Shown here: positions 24,546 to 36,900 of the stretch, in pieces
How positions within the stretch are numbered: position 1 is the stretch's first letter
How the letters are laid out: the number at the start of each line of letters is the position of its first letter
NCBI GenBank assembly: GCA_015680905.1
Contig: CM027385.1
Span: 25,612,501 to 25,676,500 of the forward strand
Direction: 5' to 3'
DNA length: 64,000 nt
From: Coptis chinensis
Lineage: Eukaryota > Streptophyta > Magnoliopsida > Ranunculales > Ranunculaceae
Translations under genes and position numbers: made by a program
The notes under the pieces: model-generated
Told to the model about the DNA's origin: nothing
Seen by the model: the letters and a program-made list of their open reading frames with translations, nothing else
The model's database searches: none

Positions 24546-25040
24546 TGGTGTATGTATATGTATAAGTATATATTATATTTTAGAGCTACTCACACCAGCA
24601 TTTTTATAATGCTGACCCGATTTGCATGTTTGCTTATCGGGTGTGTTCATTAAATGAACATAGTTGATAAGTCTTGACAGGTTTAGTGTTAAAGAAGGTT
24701 GGTTGCTGCTTGTGGTTTGCGTTAGCATTGCATTTCAAGATAGGTTTTGTTTTCCGTTGAGGTGATATAGATTTTCAGTTGAGACAATGTTATTTGTATT
24801 TTCATTTGTAATTTTAAATAAAGAGTTATTGAAAAGAGATTTGTAACCTAATCTTATTTGTGAATTTTTATAATGAAGTTGACTTTTGTTTAATTGAAAA
24901 TTTTATTGGTTTTTAATTATCCGCATATTTAAACTGTTTATGGGTTTTTAGGAGTTGAGAGTGCGTCACACCTCGAAGATCGAAGAGTCGGGAACAAATA
25001 TTGTTTTTCCGAATTCTGTCGAAATTCGGAATGTGACTGT

Positions 25041-25054
25041 TTAGTATCGGAGCA
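25041..25054 (+). other. Primer-binding site of the LARD (tRNA-Met-like)
   Basis: TTAGTATCGGAGCA lies three bases after the 5' LTR. It resembles TGGTATCAGAGC, the initiator tRNA-Met primer site of many plant gypsy and Copia elements, with several substitutions. Confidence 0.7.
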
Positions 25055-25690
25055 TTTGGTTAGCTTAGACTTAGGTGAGTCTAAGTGATTCTCGGATCGT
25101 GGTTTATGGGTAGTATTTAAGAAGTATTATTTTCAAAACTATTTCCGCTAGTCGTTTTATTTTTTTACAAAGAAAAGAAAAGAGATACAGAAATAAAGAG
25201 AGTCAATTTTTTCTTGATTTGTTTGTATGTGTAATGTGCATATTTATATTAGTTACTCTGGTGGAGTGCATATGAAATGTTTTTATTTTTCCTTATCATA
25301 TGAGGAGTGGTTATATGTGTAATATGTTAATTATTTACGGATTTGATCAAAATGATGTGTGCTGTTATAATATTGTTTTGTTGTTGGTGATCATTTTCAC
25401 ATAGAGTATGGATTAAGTATGACAAGCTGGCTGTGAACTTTGTATTTGAGTGTTATGTTATTATTCAAGAAACAATAAGATATTTTAATCTATATTGAAG
25501 GAGTTGCCTTAACTGATGAATGAGCTGCATTAGCTGATGACTTTGTGACGTACTAAGTAAGGAACTAATTGCCTCGGTGTTGGAAGAGCTATCTCGCCTC
25601 ACTCGTACACTTTAATGGATGAATAGTATTTTGAAGTATAAGAGATAAATTTGTTAGATGTGATTAATTATAAATAGAAAGAAAAAAAAA

Positions 25691-25772
25691 TATACGTGTA
25701 TTCTTTTTGAGATATGTATACTTGCATATACACGTGTATTCTTTTTGAGATGTGTATACTTGCGTATACACG
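25691..25772. repeat. Two-copy tandem repeat, about 38 bp unit
   Basis: Two near-identical units built on CGTGTATTCTTTTTGAGAT followed by GTGTATACTTGC, with TATACACGT at the junctions. The purpose is unknown; it is probably a slippage duplication. Confidence 0.88.
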
Positions 25773-26904
25773 TTTTTATATTATTGTATATAGAGGAACT
25801 ATTACTGTACGTATGTGATGATTAATATTATTTTTCCAAGAAAACATGCATGTGTAGGTTGTTTTCTTAAGGTCACATTATTAATGATTAATTAAAATAA
25901 TGGTGATAATTGTTATTTTTAAACTATATTGGAATTTATGTAGAGGATGTCTTACTATAATGATGATCGTATTTTAACAACAAACGGATTTGTATTTTGT
26001 CTTATAAGTGTGCTTCGTGCCGATAAATTATGACATGATTGATTAATATTGTTAAATTAGTTTCACATTGATTTTTGCATATTCGAGTATTTTTAAATAT
26101 ATACCTTGATTTATGGTTCATAAATATTACCGTGAGAATATAACTTGGTATGGGTGATATATTAGAAGTGAGTTTATATTATCCTAAATTTTTTAAAACT
26201 CGTGTTATACGGTAGCAAGTCTTATGTTAATTGTCATCGTATATGGAGATTATTTTTTTTGAACCTTTTCACTGTTTAAAATAATTAGTAATAATAATAA
26301 TAGCAATGAGCGACGAGTATTTATTCTTAATTGTTTTGTTTCAGTCTATATGATTTTGATAGATGAATATGGAAAAAAAAATTATTTTTTGATACTTGCT
26401 ATATTTGATCCAGTTGCAAGCATGAATTAAGATTCAAGGGCTGTTTTAAATTTAATATTTCTGATAGCATGAGTAGAGTAAATATAAAGTTTTATTGCAG
26501 TATCCATGACATGAGTGATTTTTTTTATTTTAAGTGTATCAGGGCACTAATTTTTCTTTGGTGCATGATAATGAAAGACTCCATAATGTTTTATGTAGGG
26601 ATAAACTTACCCCATACTATTGATTAGTTTAAGTAGAATATTATATTTTCGTAGAGTTTGCTACGTGTTAAGAAACTACATGCTAAAAAGAAATGATGTA
26701 TTTATCTTGCATTTAAGTGACAATAATAATGTGTTTTAATATAGACAATTAAACTATAATAGATTTTGTAATGGCATGAGGACATATATTCTGGAATTAT
26801 TTAAAATAATTAATATCAACGTTATCTTGTTTAAGTTTAATCTCTGTACATTTTTGTGTAGGTTCTAAGTTAATAACCAACGTTATTTGTTTGAATAGAT
26901 TTGC

Positions 26905-26945
26905 TTCCGAATCTCGGGACGAGATTCTTTTGAGATGTGTATAGC
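26905..26945 (+). other. Polypurine-tract region of the LARD
   Basis: The text TCTCGGGACGAGATTCTTTT precedes the 3' LTR. Tekay/Del chromoviruses carry a very similar conserved block (CGGGACGAAATTCTTTT) between the end of pol and the 3' LTR, so this is good evidence for the parent lineage. The G-rich part expected after it is degraded here to GAGATGTGTATAGC. Confidence 0.7.
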
Positions 26946-29184
26946 TGTAACGCCCGTATTTAAAATACATAATTATATATTAATTAATTAATTTAATTAT
27001 TTATATAAAATTCACTGGATTGGATTTGGAATATGTGGGCCTGATTTCTGGGTCCGAGTCTGTATTGGGCTTAGGTTTCGAATCCAAGTATATATTCAAA
27101 TTTTTCTAGGGAATAGGGTTTGGAGATAAAAAATAAAATAAAATATAATAAAAATGGAGGCAGAGATAGAAGTTGGATTACTAGAGTGTTGGAGCGCGAC
27201 GATTCGAACTATGATGAATTCGTCGAGCTGTTAATTAAGGTGAGTAGTTATATTTTAAATCTATTTTACCGAATCTACGGAAAAAGCTTTATTGTCGAGT
27301 TTTTCTTCCGCTCAGTTTTCTTTTACTATGTCGTTTAGTTTTCTCTCATCCTGTTGAATGGATACCTCGTTAAATGCTAGTTTTGCTTAATTACTAAAAC
27401 TCTGGAAGTTGAGTTGTTAAACTGTTGGAACTGAGGTCGATAATGGTAATGATGGTGCAAGCCCAGAGAACAGAGAAATCGTCTCTGTACACTGTTGGAA
27501 CTTGTATTTTGATATTATCAGTTGGTTGATGTCGGGGGTTAAGAGGTTGACGGTTGGGTTGTTGTGTATGGAGAATTGGTGTTTTCGAAGCTCGTAGAAG
27601 CTTGGAGGTCGTCAATGGCGGCGACCAAAAATGCCCAGTGCTACTTAAACTTGGTTGTTTTGGTTTTGATTGTGTATTGGAATGGGTATGGGTGAAGAGG
27701 ATTGATTGAACTGTGGTTGGGGGAAGGGTGATTTGGGTCGTGTAGTGAGATGGTGCTGCTGAAGCTTTGAAGGGGTGCTAATGGCGTCGCCCAGCCATGA
27801 GAACGAAATCCTATTGAATTGTTTAAGGTATTGTTGTGATGTTGGTTATGGGGTGGTTATTGGATGTTGAGGGTTGAGTGGGGGCTTGACAGTAGGGCTG
27901 TTGAAGCTTGGGTTTTCGTTAATGGCAGCGCGAATCCAGATCTAGATTTGAGGAAGGGTATTGATTTAAGGAGTTGGGGATTTCGCTTTTGCTAAAGTTG
28001 TGGGGGTTTTTCCCCCGAGCATTTTCTATTATGTTTGGACGAGTGGGGATTAGTGGTGGCTTGTGGTGGAGGAGAAGCTGCTGGCGCTGGTGAGGAAGAC
28101 AACCTGATGATTTCTCTTAGGCGTGGGGCTTGGGCCTTAGGTGGTTGTTGGGCCAGATTCATTTCTATTTTTCTGTTTTGGGCCGATATTAATCTTTTGA
28201 GTTTGGGTCGATGTTAATCTTTTGTGTTGGGCCGGTTCTATTTTTGGTTGGGGCCTGTTCTAATTTTTGTTTACATGGACCGGCTCTCTTTTATTTTTGT
28301 GGGCTGGGCCATTATTGTTTTAAGTGGATCTATTTCCTTTAGACATTTCTAGTTGGGCTAAATCTATTGTTGGGTCGGTCTCTGGTTTGGCTTTGATGTT
28401 GGATCAGGCTAACATTATTTAAATCTTTGGTTGAGTCATAGGCTTGTCTAGTTGGGTCCGAACCATGACCTTAGCCCTGAGCCCATGAACCATGCACCTT
28501 TGACCTTAGCCATGAGCCATGGCTATGACCATGAACCTGCTGAACATGGAAACGACAATTTGACTTTGACAATGACGTGTTGACTTTGATATAATATTCC
28601 TAAAACGCTATAATATTCCTAAAAACGCTATAAAAATGTATGCGATACGTTTGAAGCAATTGTGACATTATATAATACGTTGGGATATATATATTAAATG
28701 CAATAGTTTTGGAGAAATAAATGTATAAACGCTCCATTATTTTACCTGTGAGATGCTACTTGGAGGTAGTAGAGTATTTGTGGATATTTCCCACGGGAGT
28801 GTGGCGTAGTGAAATATTATATTGACACGTGAAAGAATGAACGGGGTTATGAGATATAATTGAGATATTTCTAAATATTGTGGCTTAGTGCAATAAGGTA
28901 TTTGACCTGCACGTGATATAGTGGAATTATTATGAGTCATAAATGTATGAAACTTGAATAAATTACATAACGAAAATCCTAGAACCTAGCTACGACAACT
29001 CTTGTGATTTGGCCCTTCTGGCGTTTCAGTGAATCTGAATGGCCCTTCTGGCATTTCTGTGAAGCTGAATGGCCTTTCTGGCGTAGCCGAATGGTGGCTT
29101 GATTATTCCGTTCGCAAAATTAGAACGAGACGCGCAATATTTTATGCCGAATAGTGGAACACTACACCAAAACAGTCTATTAGT

Positions 29185-29490
29185 AACGGATACACATCCG
29201 TTACAAAAAATATTAGTAACGGTTATCTTGCGTTGACACAAAAGCGTGACAAATAATAGTAACAGATATTAGTCACGCTTAATATCCGTTAGAAATTTTA
29301 CTAACGGTTAACAAGTGTTACTTAAATTAATTTCAACAACGCATAAAAACCGTTACAATTTATTAGTAACGGTTATTAATTTTGTACATAATTTGTTTGC
29401 AACTGATAAAGTGTTAGTAATATCCCCTTTCTAACATTTGAAAACCGTTACTAATTTTCAATTGCTAACGGTTTTCTATCCGTTACTAAT
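29185..29490. repeat. Left subterminal repeats of CACTA-1
   Basis: Many direct and inverted copies of GTAACGG / CCGTTAC-type words, for example TTAGTAACGG and AACCGTTAC. The matching right-end set is at about 37375-37505. In En/Spm such motifs bind the accessory transposase protein; that role is inferred here. Confidence 0.85.
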
Positions 29491-30629
29491 GAATTTTCAT
29501 TGTATAAAAAAAAATTAGTTTGTTCAAATTTTTATGTATGTGGGGCCACTGTAATGTTAACTGCATTTGCTCAATCACAATCTCTACCACATTTTCTAAC
29601 ATAGCTCATTCACAAATAAGTAATATACCAAGATCCAATTTCTATTGAGAAGTAATATACCTTTATCTGTTTCGCCACATCCATACATACACAAATGCAA
29701 ATTCCAAAATATACAACTATCATAACAATAATATATTAAATAAGTTGCCAACATCGATCAACACTTGAGCCAAGCAAAGAGTCAAACCCTGTACTGACCT
29801 CTAAAGACTTCATAAAAACCTACAGAAAATCCAAAGACTAGACACCACCCAAATGAAACCATGAAAAGTTTGACAGCAAAATAGTTAACCTTCGAATAAA
29901 ATCCATGAACAGCAAAGTATTGGTGCACGTACCTGTTCCTGCACCTTTTTTTATTCCATAATGTATCATTTAAGTTTTTCTATTCATCTATAACTTTAAC
30001 AAACTCTAGTAATTAAATTCCTTCCTTCCATTCATCCACACAACGAAACATAATGAAAAACAAAATGTTCTAAATGCCCACGCCAACCAGAACAACTCAT
30101 TACACCTAATCTATCAACACTAAACAAATAAGCAAAAACCAAGTTTCTAGTTAAAGTGTTTATCAATTTTCATCGACAAAAAGTTAAAACTAAAGCAAAG
30201 AAACAATAACAGAGCTGCATAAATGACTCCGCTGCATGAAAGCTTTGCATATTCGTTCCACCATGGAAAAGCTTGAATACCACCTGGAAGGAAAAAAAAA
30301 ATGGAACACATGAACAATATGTCTATTCAGTAGATTACTTTAACAATAAACTAACAAACTATTTTCTAGTGTTATTTAAGTTAACCCTCTGGAACTTAAG
30401 GGGTTTGGGCAATAGTGAGACTTTGAGCTTAGGGATTAGTGATTTAATTACTACTACTATTTGCTGATATTCTAATACTACTACTATCTGCTCTTATATT
30501 ACTATTGTGCCATTGAAATCTATACCATGGCTACGCTATTGGCCGAGGCGGGTATCCCCACCCACTAGTATATAAAATAAGCAAAGGACTACAAAATGAT
30601 AAAAGAAAACTATACATTGAGAAAAAAAC

Positions 30630-30877
30630 ACACCATTGACTCCTGAAACTCAGCTCCAAGATAGCCATTTGGTAGCTCGAAAGCGGTTATCCATAAGCAA
30701 ATAATATGCAATGGTGGCCTGAAAAGGTTTCAACAAATTACACCAATGAAGTGGAAAAAATATCAAGATCGCCATGAAACATCGGATAGTACCTCATTTT
30801 GTACTCTGCAAAAGAGATTGATTAATTGACTCTGTCAAATCCCATCTTAATCACTTCCGGAGAATGTCTTCGTCAAT
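30630..30877 (-). pseudogene. Captured SnRK1 alpha kinase exons (KIN10/11-like)
   Basis: Two consecutive exons of the SNF1-related kinase catalytic subunit, on the minus strand inside CACTA-1. Exon one is 30877-30793: after an acceptor TTTCAG it reads IDEDILR, then in a shifted frame EVIKMGFDRV, then RVQNE, ending at a GT donor. Exon two is 30718 to about 30630: after TTTTCAG it reads IAYYLLMDNRFRAT, then in another frame GYLGAEFQESM. These match the UBA-like autoregulatory region and linker of SnRK1 alpha (IDEEILREVVKMGFDR; YYLLLDNRFR; GYLGAEFQE). Introns are retained, so capture was from DNA. Frameshifts and a stop make it nonfunctional. Confidence 0.88.
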
Positions 30878-30899
30878 CTGAAATTACATAAATGCGGCA

Positions 30900-32880
30900 A
30901 AAAAATAACATCGAGGATTACATGATTGACTCAAACAAAGGTAAACAACACAACTGTATCTATCAGCGGTGGACCACTACATAAGCCATCCAAGAAAATT
31001 TATGAAAACTTCTCGGTGATTGGGTTTGAGTAAAACAAAATCAAATGAGATTTTCAAATACTAAGAATGATTTCATGTATTTGATAAATTTAACGAGATA
31101 GTCGTCGAGTACACTATTACATACTTTGATCCTGATTGACATTTCTAAAATATATAGGATAAAACTTCAAAACAATATATGGAAGCTTATGCTACAATGC
31201 TCTACAACAACTTATATGTGTCATAACAAGTCAATCAGAAGAACTTAGTGAACATAAGACAAGCTTAAACAAAAATTCCAAACATTAAATCAACACCACG
31301 GAAACAAAGCGAATTAGCAGATATCCATCCAAAACTAGCGATAGTATTAGCATATCGGATCAATTAATTGCATTCAAACAAATGATCATACCATTCATTT
31401 TTTCAGCTACAACAAACTATAACAAGCCAAATTCAGATGCATACCAATCAACCAAGAAAAAGTTACTAACAAAATTTCATATTAATAAATGTACTATGCT
31501 TTAAATCTCTGTTAGTCCTAGAACGAACTCTCAACATGTGAGTGAACCTCACACGAAACACGGTACTGCATCTTAGCATAAACCCCTAACCAAATTCAAG
31601 GCATCATTAGAAATCAGTCTATCAAATCAACAAAAAAAGACATTTGCACAAAACCGATAGAGCAGCAATTTCATAACCGATATAAAATACCTTTTTTTAG
31701 TAGTGATGAGCTAAGCTAGATCTCTGGAAGGCTCTGCGTTTGTTGTTGAGCTTTTGGAATCTAATTGGTATTGGACCAATAGAGTGTTGTTATTCTGTAT
31801 GAAGCAGAGAAATTTGATTGAGCCATATTTTGATGCTTGAGATTGAGCTTAGTTGTACTCTTAAAGAAATTCATTTGGAACTCTATAACATCCTGATGAA
31901 AAATAAGATTCAACACATAATCTTAGCACATAATAATCTATCATCTTGGACCTAAAAAAGACGAATGATCCAAATTACAAAAACAGAGGACTTAGAAGAC
32001 TAAACTAAGGTAGATAGGTAAAAGAAATAGAGTTTGATACATAAGGAAAAAACAGACATAAAGTATGTACTATCTATTCTATGTAGGTTGTACTACCTGA
32101 CAGGTAACTGCAGGCCATTCCTTTTTGACTTCTCTATTTCCAGCCACTGCAGGCCATACTCTATTTCATTTACCAAGCAAAACTGAAGAAGAGAGTGGAG
32201 AGAGACAGGAAAAGAAGAAAAAAAAAAGTGGGAGAGAAGTGAAGTGAAGAACATAAAAAGAGAGTGGAGAGAGGCTGGAGAAGAAAAAGAAAAAAAGTAG
32301 GAGTGTAGGAACGTACCTTGAGAGTGGAGAGAAGACCTGGAGCGCTGGAGTGGAGGCGTGATATAGTTGAAAGTGAGGAATGATCATCAATAGAGCTCCC
32401 TTAGACATTACAACCCAATGAACTGCTCCCATTCCTATTGAGAATGAAAGTTAGAACATATGTAACTTTAGCACCAGCACCTTCAAATAGAACGAAAGAG
32501 CAGCTATCATATAGTAGAGGACCACCCTGTTCTAGAAGTTTACAACACAACTCCGGTGACTAAAAACATAGCCTAAGTAAGAAATGATAATTCAAGTGCA
32601 ATTATACGACGAATGCATTTATTTTTCAAACATGCCATTTGATGGAAGAAGGATCGGCGTTCTTGTCCGTTTAGTGAGTCCAAGAGGTAATGAAACTAAC
32701 ACCAGGTTGACAACTTCGGTTTCTACTTTCTACTTTTATCATTCTAGTCCTTGATGTTAAAAGTAATTGTTTAGTGTCTCCCTTACTCCACATTTCACCT
32801 TCGGATGGAAGAATATATACAACTTCATTAGCTCTGATTTGAGACAAAGGCCGGACACGAAGTTAAAATCAAGTTAAATA
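30900..32880. other. CACTA-1 interior, no gene recognised
   Basis: AT-rich filler. A minus-strand open stretch at 32166-32432 is largely Ser/Leu/Phe low complexity from an AGAGAGGA-rich purine tract and is not convincing. No transposase motif is seen. Confidence 0.6.
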
Positions 32881-32905
32881 TTTATACAAAGAGTGTTGAA
32901 CCTAC

Positions 32906-33222
32906 AGTGAAGGTCCTTGTTGCAACAGAAGTGCCTTCACTTGGAAGTTGGTATTCCCAATCAGGGACAAACAAACCATACAATAGAGCCATGTGCACAA
33001 CAGTGAAATAAGCAGAGAGTCTTCTTGCGATAAAAAGCAAAATCATAACTGAAGAGAACAATATTGTTAACGCAATACATGTGAAACTTACCAAAGCAAT
33101 ACATGTGAAACTTACCACTAAAATTGGTAATTCTTCAGCAATGACATTTCTGATTTAACGACATCGCCACGCTTGAGCCAAATCTCACATAATGCAGCCA
33201 ACAGATATGCTATTGCGATTCT
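32906..33222 (-). pseudogene. Captured HGSNAT-like acetyltransferase exons
   Basis: Two exons on the minus strand of a plant homologue of heparan-alpha-glucosaminide N-acetyltransferase, a multi-pass membrane acetyltransferase. Exon one (33222 to about 33117) follows CCTTTAG and reads RIAIAYLLAALCEIWLKRGD then SEMSLLKNYQF, with a stop near its end. Exon two (about 33050-32906) reads MALLYGLFVPDWEYQLPSEG and TSVATRTFTV before a GT donor. The VPDWEYQLPSE block is characteristic of this family as I remember it. Flanking splice signals show genomic capture. It lies 100 bp downstream of the U5 snRNP fragment in the same orientation. Confidence 0.85.
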
Positions 33223-33324
33223 CTAAAGGAAACAAATGCTTGTTCATCAATATATTTCAAAGGAAACAACACACCATACACATTAACAATACGAATTCTT
33301 TTATCTATCCCTTCCATTCCCAGG

Positions 33325-33565
33325 AAGTTCTCCCTTAAAAACCCTGGTATCAGGATGATAATATATATATCTCCCCAGAGACGAGAAGCAAATTTTGCGA
33401 CATCAAATGGGATCCCATGGAGCTTAACATACAGCTTGGCAAATGAATGCAGTGTGAAAGACCAGCCTGCGTTTGCACTCGCAAAACAAACATTTCCACC
33501 TGCGGTGTGAATGGCCTCGATGCCTCCAGCAGTCGCAGAAGCGGCAGAGATGTGGTCAGATCTCT
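33325..33565 (-). pseudogene. Captured U5 snRNP GTPase exon (CLO/Snu114-like)
   Basis: One exon on the minus strand of the 110-kDa U5 snRNP EF-2-like GTPase (Snu114, plant CLO/GFA1), a spliceosome component. After an acceptor ATTCAG at 33566 it reads SDHISAASATAGGIEAIHTA, then GGNVCFASANAGWSFTLHSF, then AKLYVKLHGIPFDV and KFASRLWGD. After a small insertion comes YHPDTRVFK. The order and wording match the family region after the GTPase domain. The extra TATATAT near 33361-33370 breaks the frame. It is one of three captured genes in CACTA-1. Confidence 0.9.
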
Positions 33566-33679
33566 GAATGCAATGAATTTGGGCTCATTAATTAGAAAAC
33601 AGACAAAGTACTATCTATCCTATGTAGGTTGTCCTGGCCAAATCCAACTCCAACTAAGATAAAAAATGTGCTCAAAATC

Positions 33680-36300
33680 AGTGCATCCCCTCGAAAGCAT
33701 TCTTTGTACAAGTAGCTAGCATTCTCGGAACACCCTCAAGGCTATTTCAACACGAGTAGTAGGTGTGTCTTCTTCAATCATATTTACAACCCCCTATTTG
33801 AATCAGCTATAATAACTATTAACCAATGAATTAAGACTACCACTAAGAAATCAGTTTGAATAACATCCACCATATTATTTAATGCCTTTGGACAAAATTC
33901 CGCATATTAGTTAAGACATTGGAAATGAGACACGCACTTATTCCACATCCACAAAGAATAGAAGCGTCATTTGGAAACCAATTGGAAGAAAGTATGTTGA
34001 AGCTCTTGAAGGAAAACAAACACTGAAGTTTGAATAAGTACTAAAGTTACAATAGACTAAGGAGGGTTAGTTACTAAAGAGAAAATAATCAAAGTATTCT
34101 ATAGACTATATGTCCTAAAAAAAGCATTGAATCATTCATTAACCAACAGGTTCTGGTTTAAGTGTTTAGAGGATTCTAGTTTGAATCTTAAGAAATTAAA
34201 GCAAGCTTTTCTTTGTCTGAGTAAACAACATCAAATAATTCCAAAGGACTAAACAAAAGTAACAAAATAAAGCTTCAACAAGTCAACACAAGCAATTTGA
34301 ACAGAGTTCTCTAGGATCTTCTACCACTTTGATGCCTCACCCCCTTGATTAGATTATTGTTAAAAGAATATCCTTATTCAATAAGTTCTATAACAGTAAC
34401 AAAATAGCAAACGAAGATTAAAAAGTCAAATGTTAGTTCAAAATCAAAAAGATTTAACTGTGTGTCGCGTCAACCATACGTCCATACTATCCGCTAGGCA
34501 AAAGAAAAACAAACAAGACCACTATATATCAAGGTCCGAACATCCCAAAAGAAATGTAAGGGGAAAACAAGACATGACCCTTGCTTAACTAGCACCAACA
34601 CTGCCCTTGTCCTTCTATTAACTTATATAAGCAGACTTGCGTTCTACTATGAAATCTACTTTGGTCACTTTGTAAAACACATTAATCATACACACTCAAA
34701 AATACTCAATGCTCTCATGCAAGAACAACAAAAGCAGTTATCACATTCAAGTATAATCATCAACGGAATAGAGTAAAAAATAGACCGCGGTTAAACGCTC
34801 GATAAATAGTGTTTTACCAATTAGCGTTTACCCACGACGGAACCATGTTGCACCTTAACCTCAGGCTTAAGCATTAAACAAGCCATGGCAGTCCTTAATA
34901 TTTAAAATACAGCTAATTAATCAAATTCGCTTGACAACAAGTTCAGCTTTTAGCCTATTACCTTATATGTTCGGCATTGTTAAAAAAAATATTGTGTTTC
35001 TAACACCTAAAGTTTTTTGTTTCACACTTCCTCAAATACTCTGTGTTCGTCTATATGAAATTAATGCACGGGAACCATATTCCTAAAAACAGTTTTGCTC
35101 CTTGTTCATAATAATTCAATTACTCAATAAAATTTCGGTAATATTCATGTTGGTGAATTAAAATTTTCTATCTTTCTAACAACAAAATCAACAAAAACTT
35201 TAACCTGCAAACAGTAGATAATATGAAAAATACCAAACCACGAAATAATCGCACAAAATTTGAGTTTAACAGTTTAAATTGTACTGAAGAAATAAATGCA
35301 AACAACAAATTAAATGAAAAACTATACCTTGCGTGAGACGATTGTTCCTGCAATTGGGGAGAGAGTGCGTATCTCGCTTGTTCCTGAAAAAGGAATTCAC
35401 TCAATTGCAAAAAGGAAGAAGACAATCAACTAACCTCGTATGTTTAGATTCTTTTACCAATTACAATATCTTATTTTCAAAGAGCTACTGGTACTACTTC
35501 AACGCCAATTTTGAGTGAAGAAGAGAGATTCATGGGAGAGCTAAGAGCAAATAATCCCTACAGGTATTTTTAAACTTGGAAACCCTAGCAGCACAAGTGA
35601 AGAGGGAGATAGAGTTGTGGGAGAGATAGAGCCACACAAGAGCAATTACACCGAAAAACATATATGGAATCTTGGGCTTTTGTTTGTGAGTTAGTTTTTT
35701 TAACTAATTGAGTGTGTGCAAGGATAGAAATAATCAAAACAATCACATAAACGCAAGGTATTCATAACAGTTTCAGTGGAAATGTCACACAATGTTCCAT
35801 CCAGTCATCCACACATGTATTCTTTAAAATAAACATCACAAAAAGTATGTCAAAAAACTTTTGTGACGGTCTAGGATACAAAGGTGACAAAAACTCTTTC
35901 AAAACAGTCACAAAAGGCCTATTATGTACTAGTGTCCCTTAATCCACATTAAAACCATGTTCTCTATCTTAAATTATAATTTAATATCTACGTACATGTG
36001 ACTTCAAACAACAGCAAGACCATTTCTTATCCTTATTAATAAGTAGTTAACGCCATTACATCAAGACAAGCATACCAACACTAAAATTACATCAGACTGT
36101 TACCAACATAGAAAGTTCATTTTCTTAATTTATACTTGTAAAGCATTGGGTTTGCCAATGCATGGAATTAACTAAAACCATAAAAAGAATAACATTGACT
36201 TTGTTTTGTAAGATACCTGGATTCCACTCATAATCTGCTTGATTCTCTCTACATCCAAGTATCCAACAAAGGAGCATATAAGAAACAAAAGAAATACATA
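33680..36300. other. CACTA-1 interior, one weak exon-like stretch
   Basis: Minus-strand bases about 33780-33670 read NMIEEDTPTTRVEIALRV followed in another frame by PRMLASYLYKECFRG, which looks like decayed coding sequence but which I do not recognise. The rest to 36300 is AT-rich with no gene seen; the ORF at 35168-35425 is low complexity. Confidence 0.4.
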
Positions 36301-36302
36301 GT

Positions 36303-36900
36303 TTAGAGTAGACAAGATAAAATGGTTAGCAAATTAAATTGCTGAAAAGGGCGAATGCACAACAGTTCAAGAGTACACTTAAAACTAAGTACATGATGCT
36401 TATAAGTGTCAGGGAACTTCCCTGGTATAGAAGGCGCTATTTTATACTTGAGTCTGAGATATATACAAAAGAAACTTAAACGCTTTACATGACTAGCCAA
36501 ACTTTGTAGAGCTGAAAAGAGAAGCCTCCATTTCTTCCTGCAATTAATGTTCACACGGTCATATTCAAATAGGTATATCATAACATAACGTTATTACATT
36601 TCACATCGATAAAGTGAAAGACTAAAATAAAAACCTGGGAATAAGATAGAGATTGAGGGCCATCAGTCTTCTATTCCAATTTCTGAGTTAGCATTATCAA
36701 CTCCGAGTTCATCAGCATCAGGTTCTATTGGAGCTTCAAGTGGCTACCCCAATGCCACTTCATTCAAACGTTAGTTATCTTATCAAGACAATTCAACCGC
36801 AACTTCCATGTTCAGAAATTCTTTCTGGAATTTTATCAAATAAATCATAGACACCTTCCACCAATGCTAGACTCTTCTTCAACAACTCAAGTTTAAATGC
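36303..36900 (-). pseudogene. Unidentified exon-like fragments in CACTA-1
   Basis: Minus-strand open stretches: about 36900-36800 reads SLRFLAFKLELLKKSLALVE then GVYDLFDKIPERISEHG, about 36770-36660 reads PLEAPIEPDADELGVDNANS, and 36581-36303 includes KWRLLFSALQSLASHVKRL. The acidic and amphipathic composition is protein-like and unlike the surrounding AT-rich filler, so captured exons are likely. I cannot name the source gene or genes. Confidence 0.45.

Larger units (their letters stand above)
21583..25038 (+). mobile_element. 5' LTR of the LARD
   Basis: A 3456-bp LTR starting TGTAATGCCCGTATTT and ending at about 25038 (GAATGTGACT, where the 3' LTR has GGTGTGACA). It matches the 3' LTR with a few percent difference by eye. 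It contains short open stretches with no recognisable domain. A GGTGAG splice-donor-like site follows TTAATTAA at about 21873. GGCCCA-type words and TTGACTTTGAC repeats lie at 22800-23260. Confidence 0.93.
25039..26945 (+). other. Noncoding interior of the LARD
   Basis: 1.9 kb, strongly AT-rich, many stops in all frames, no gag, protease, RT or integrase motif. It holds a primer-binding site at the left end, a 38-bp tandem duplication at 25691-25772, and a Tekay-like polypurine region at the right end. This structure defines a large retrotransposon derivative. Confidence 0.88.

Noticed and set aside
27120..27338. Possible LARD-encoded small protein
   Set aside because: It lies in the LTR, is interrupted in the other LTR copy by differences, and has no recognisable feature.
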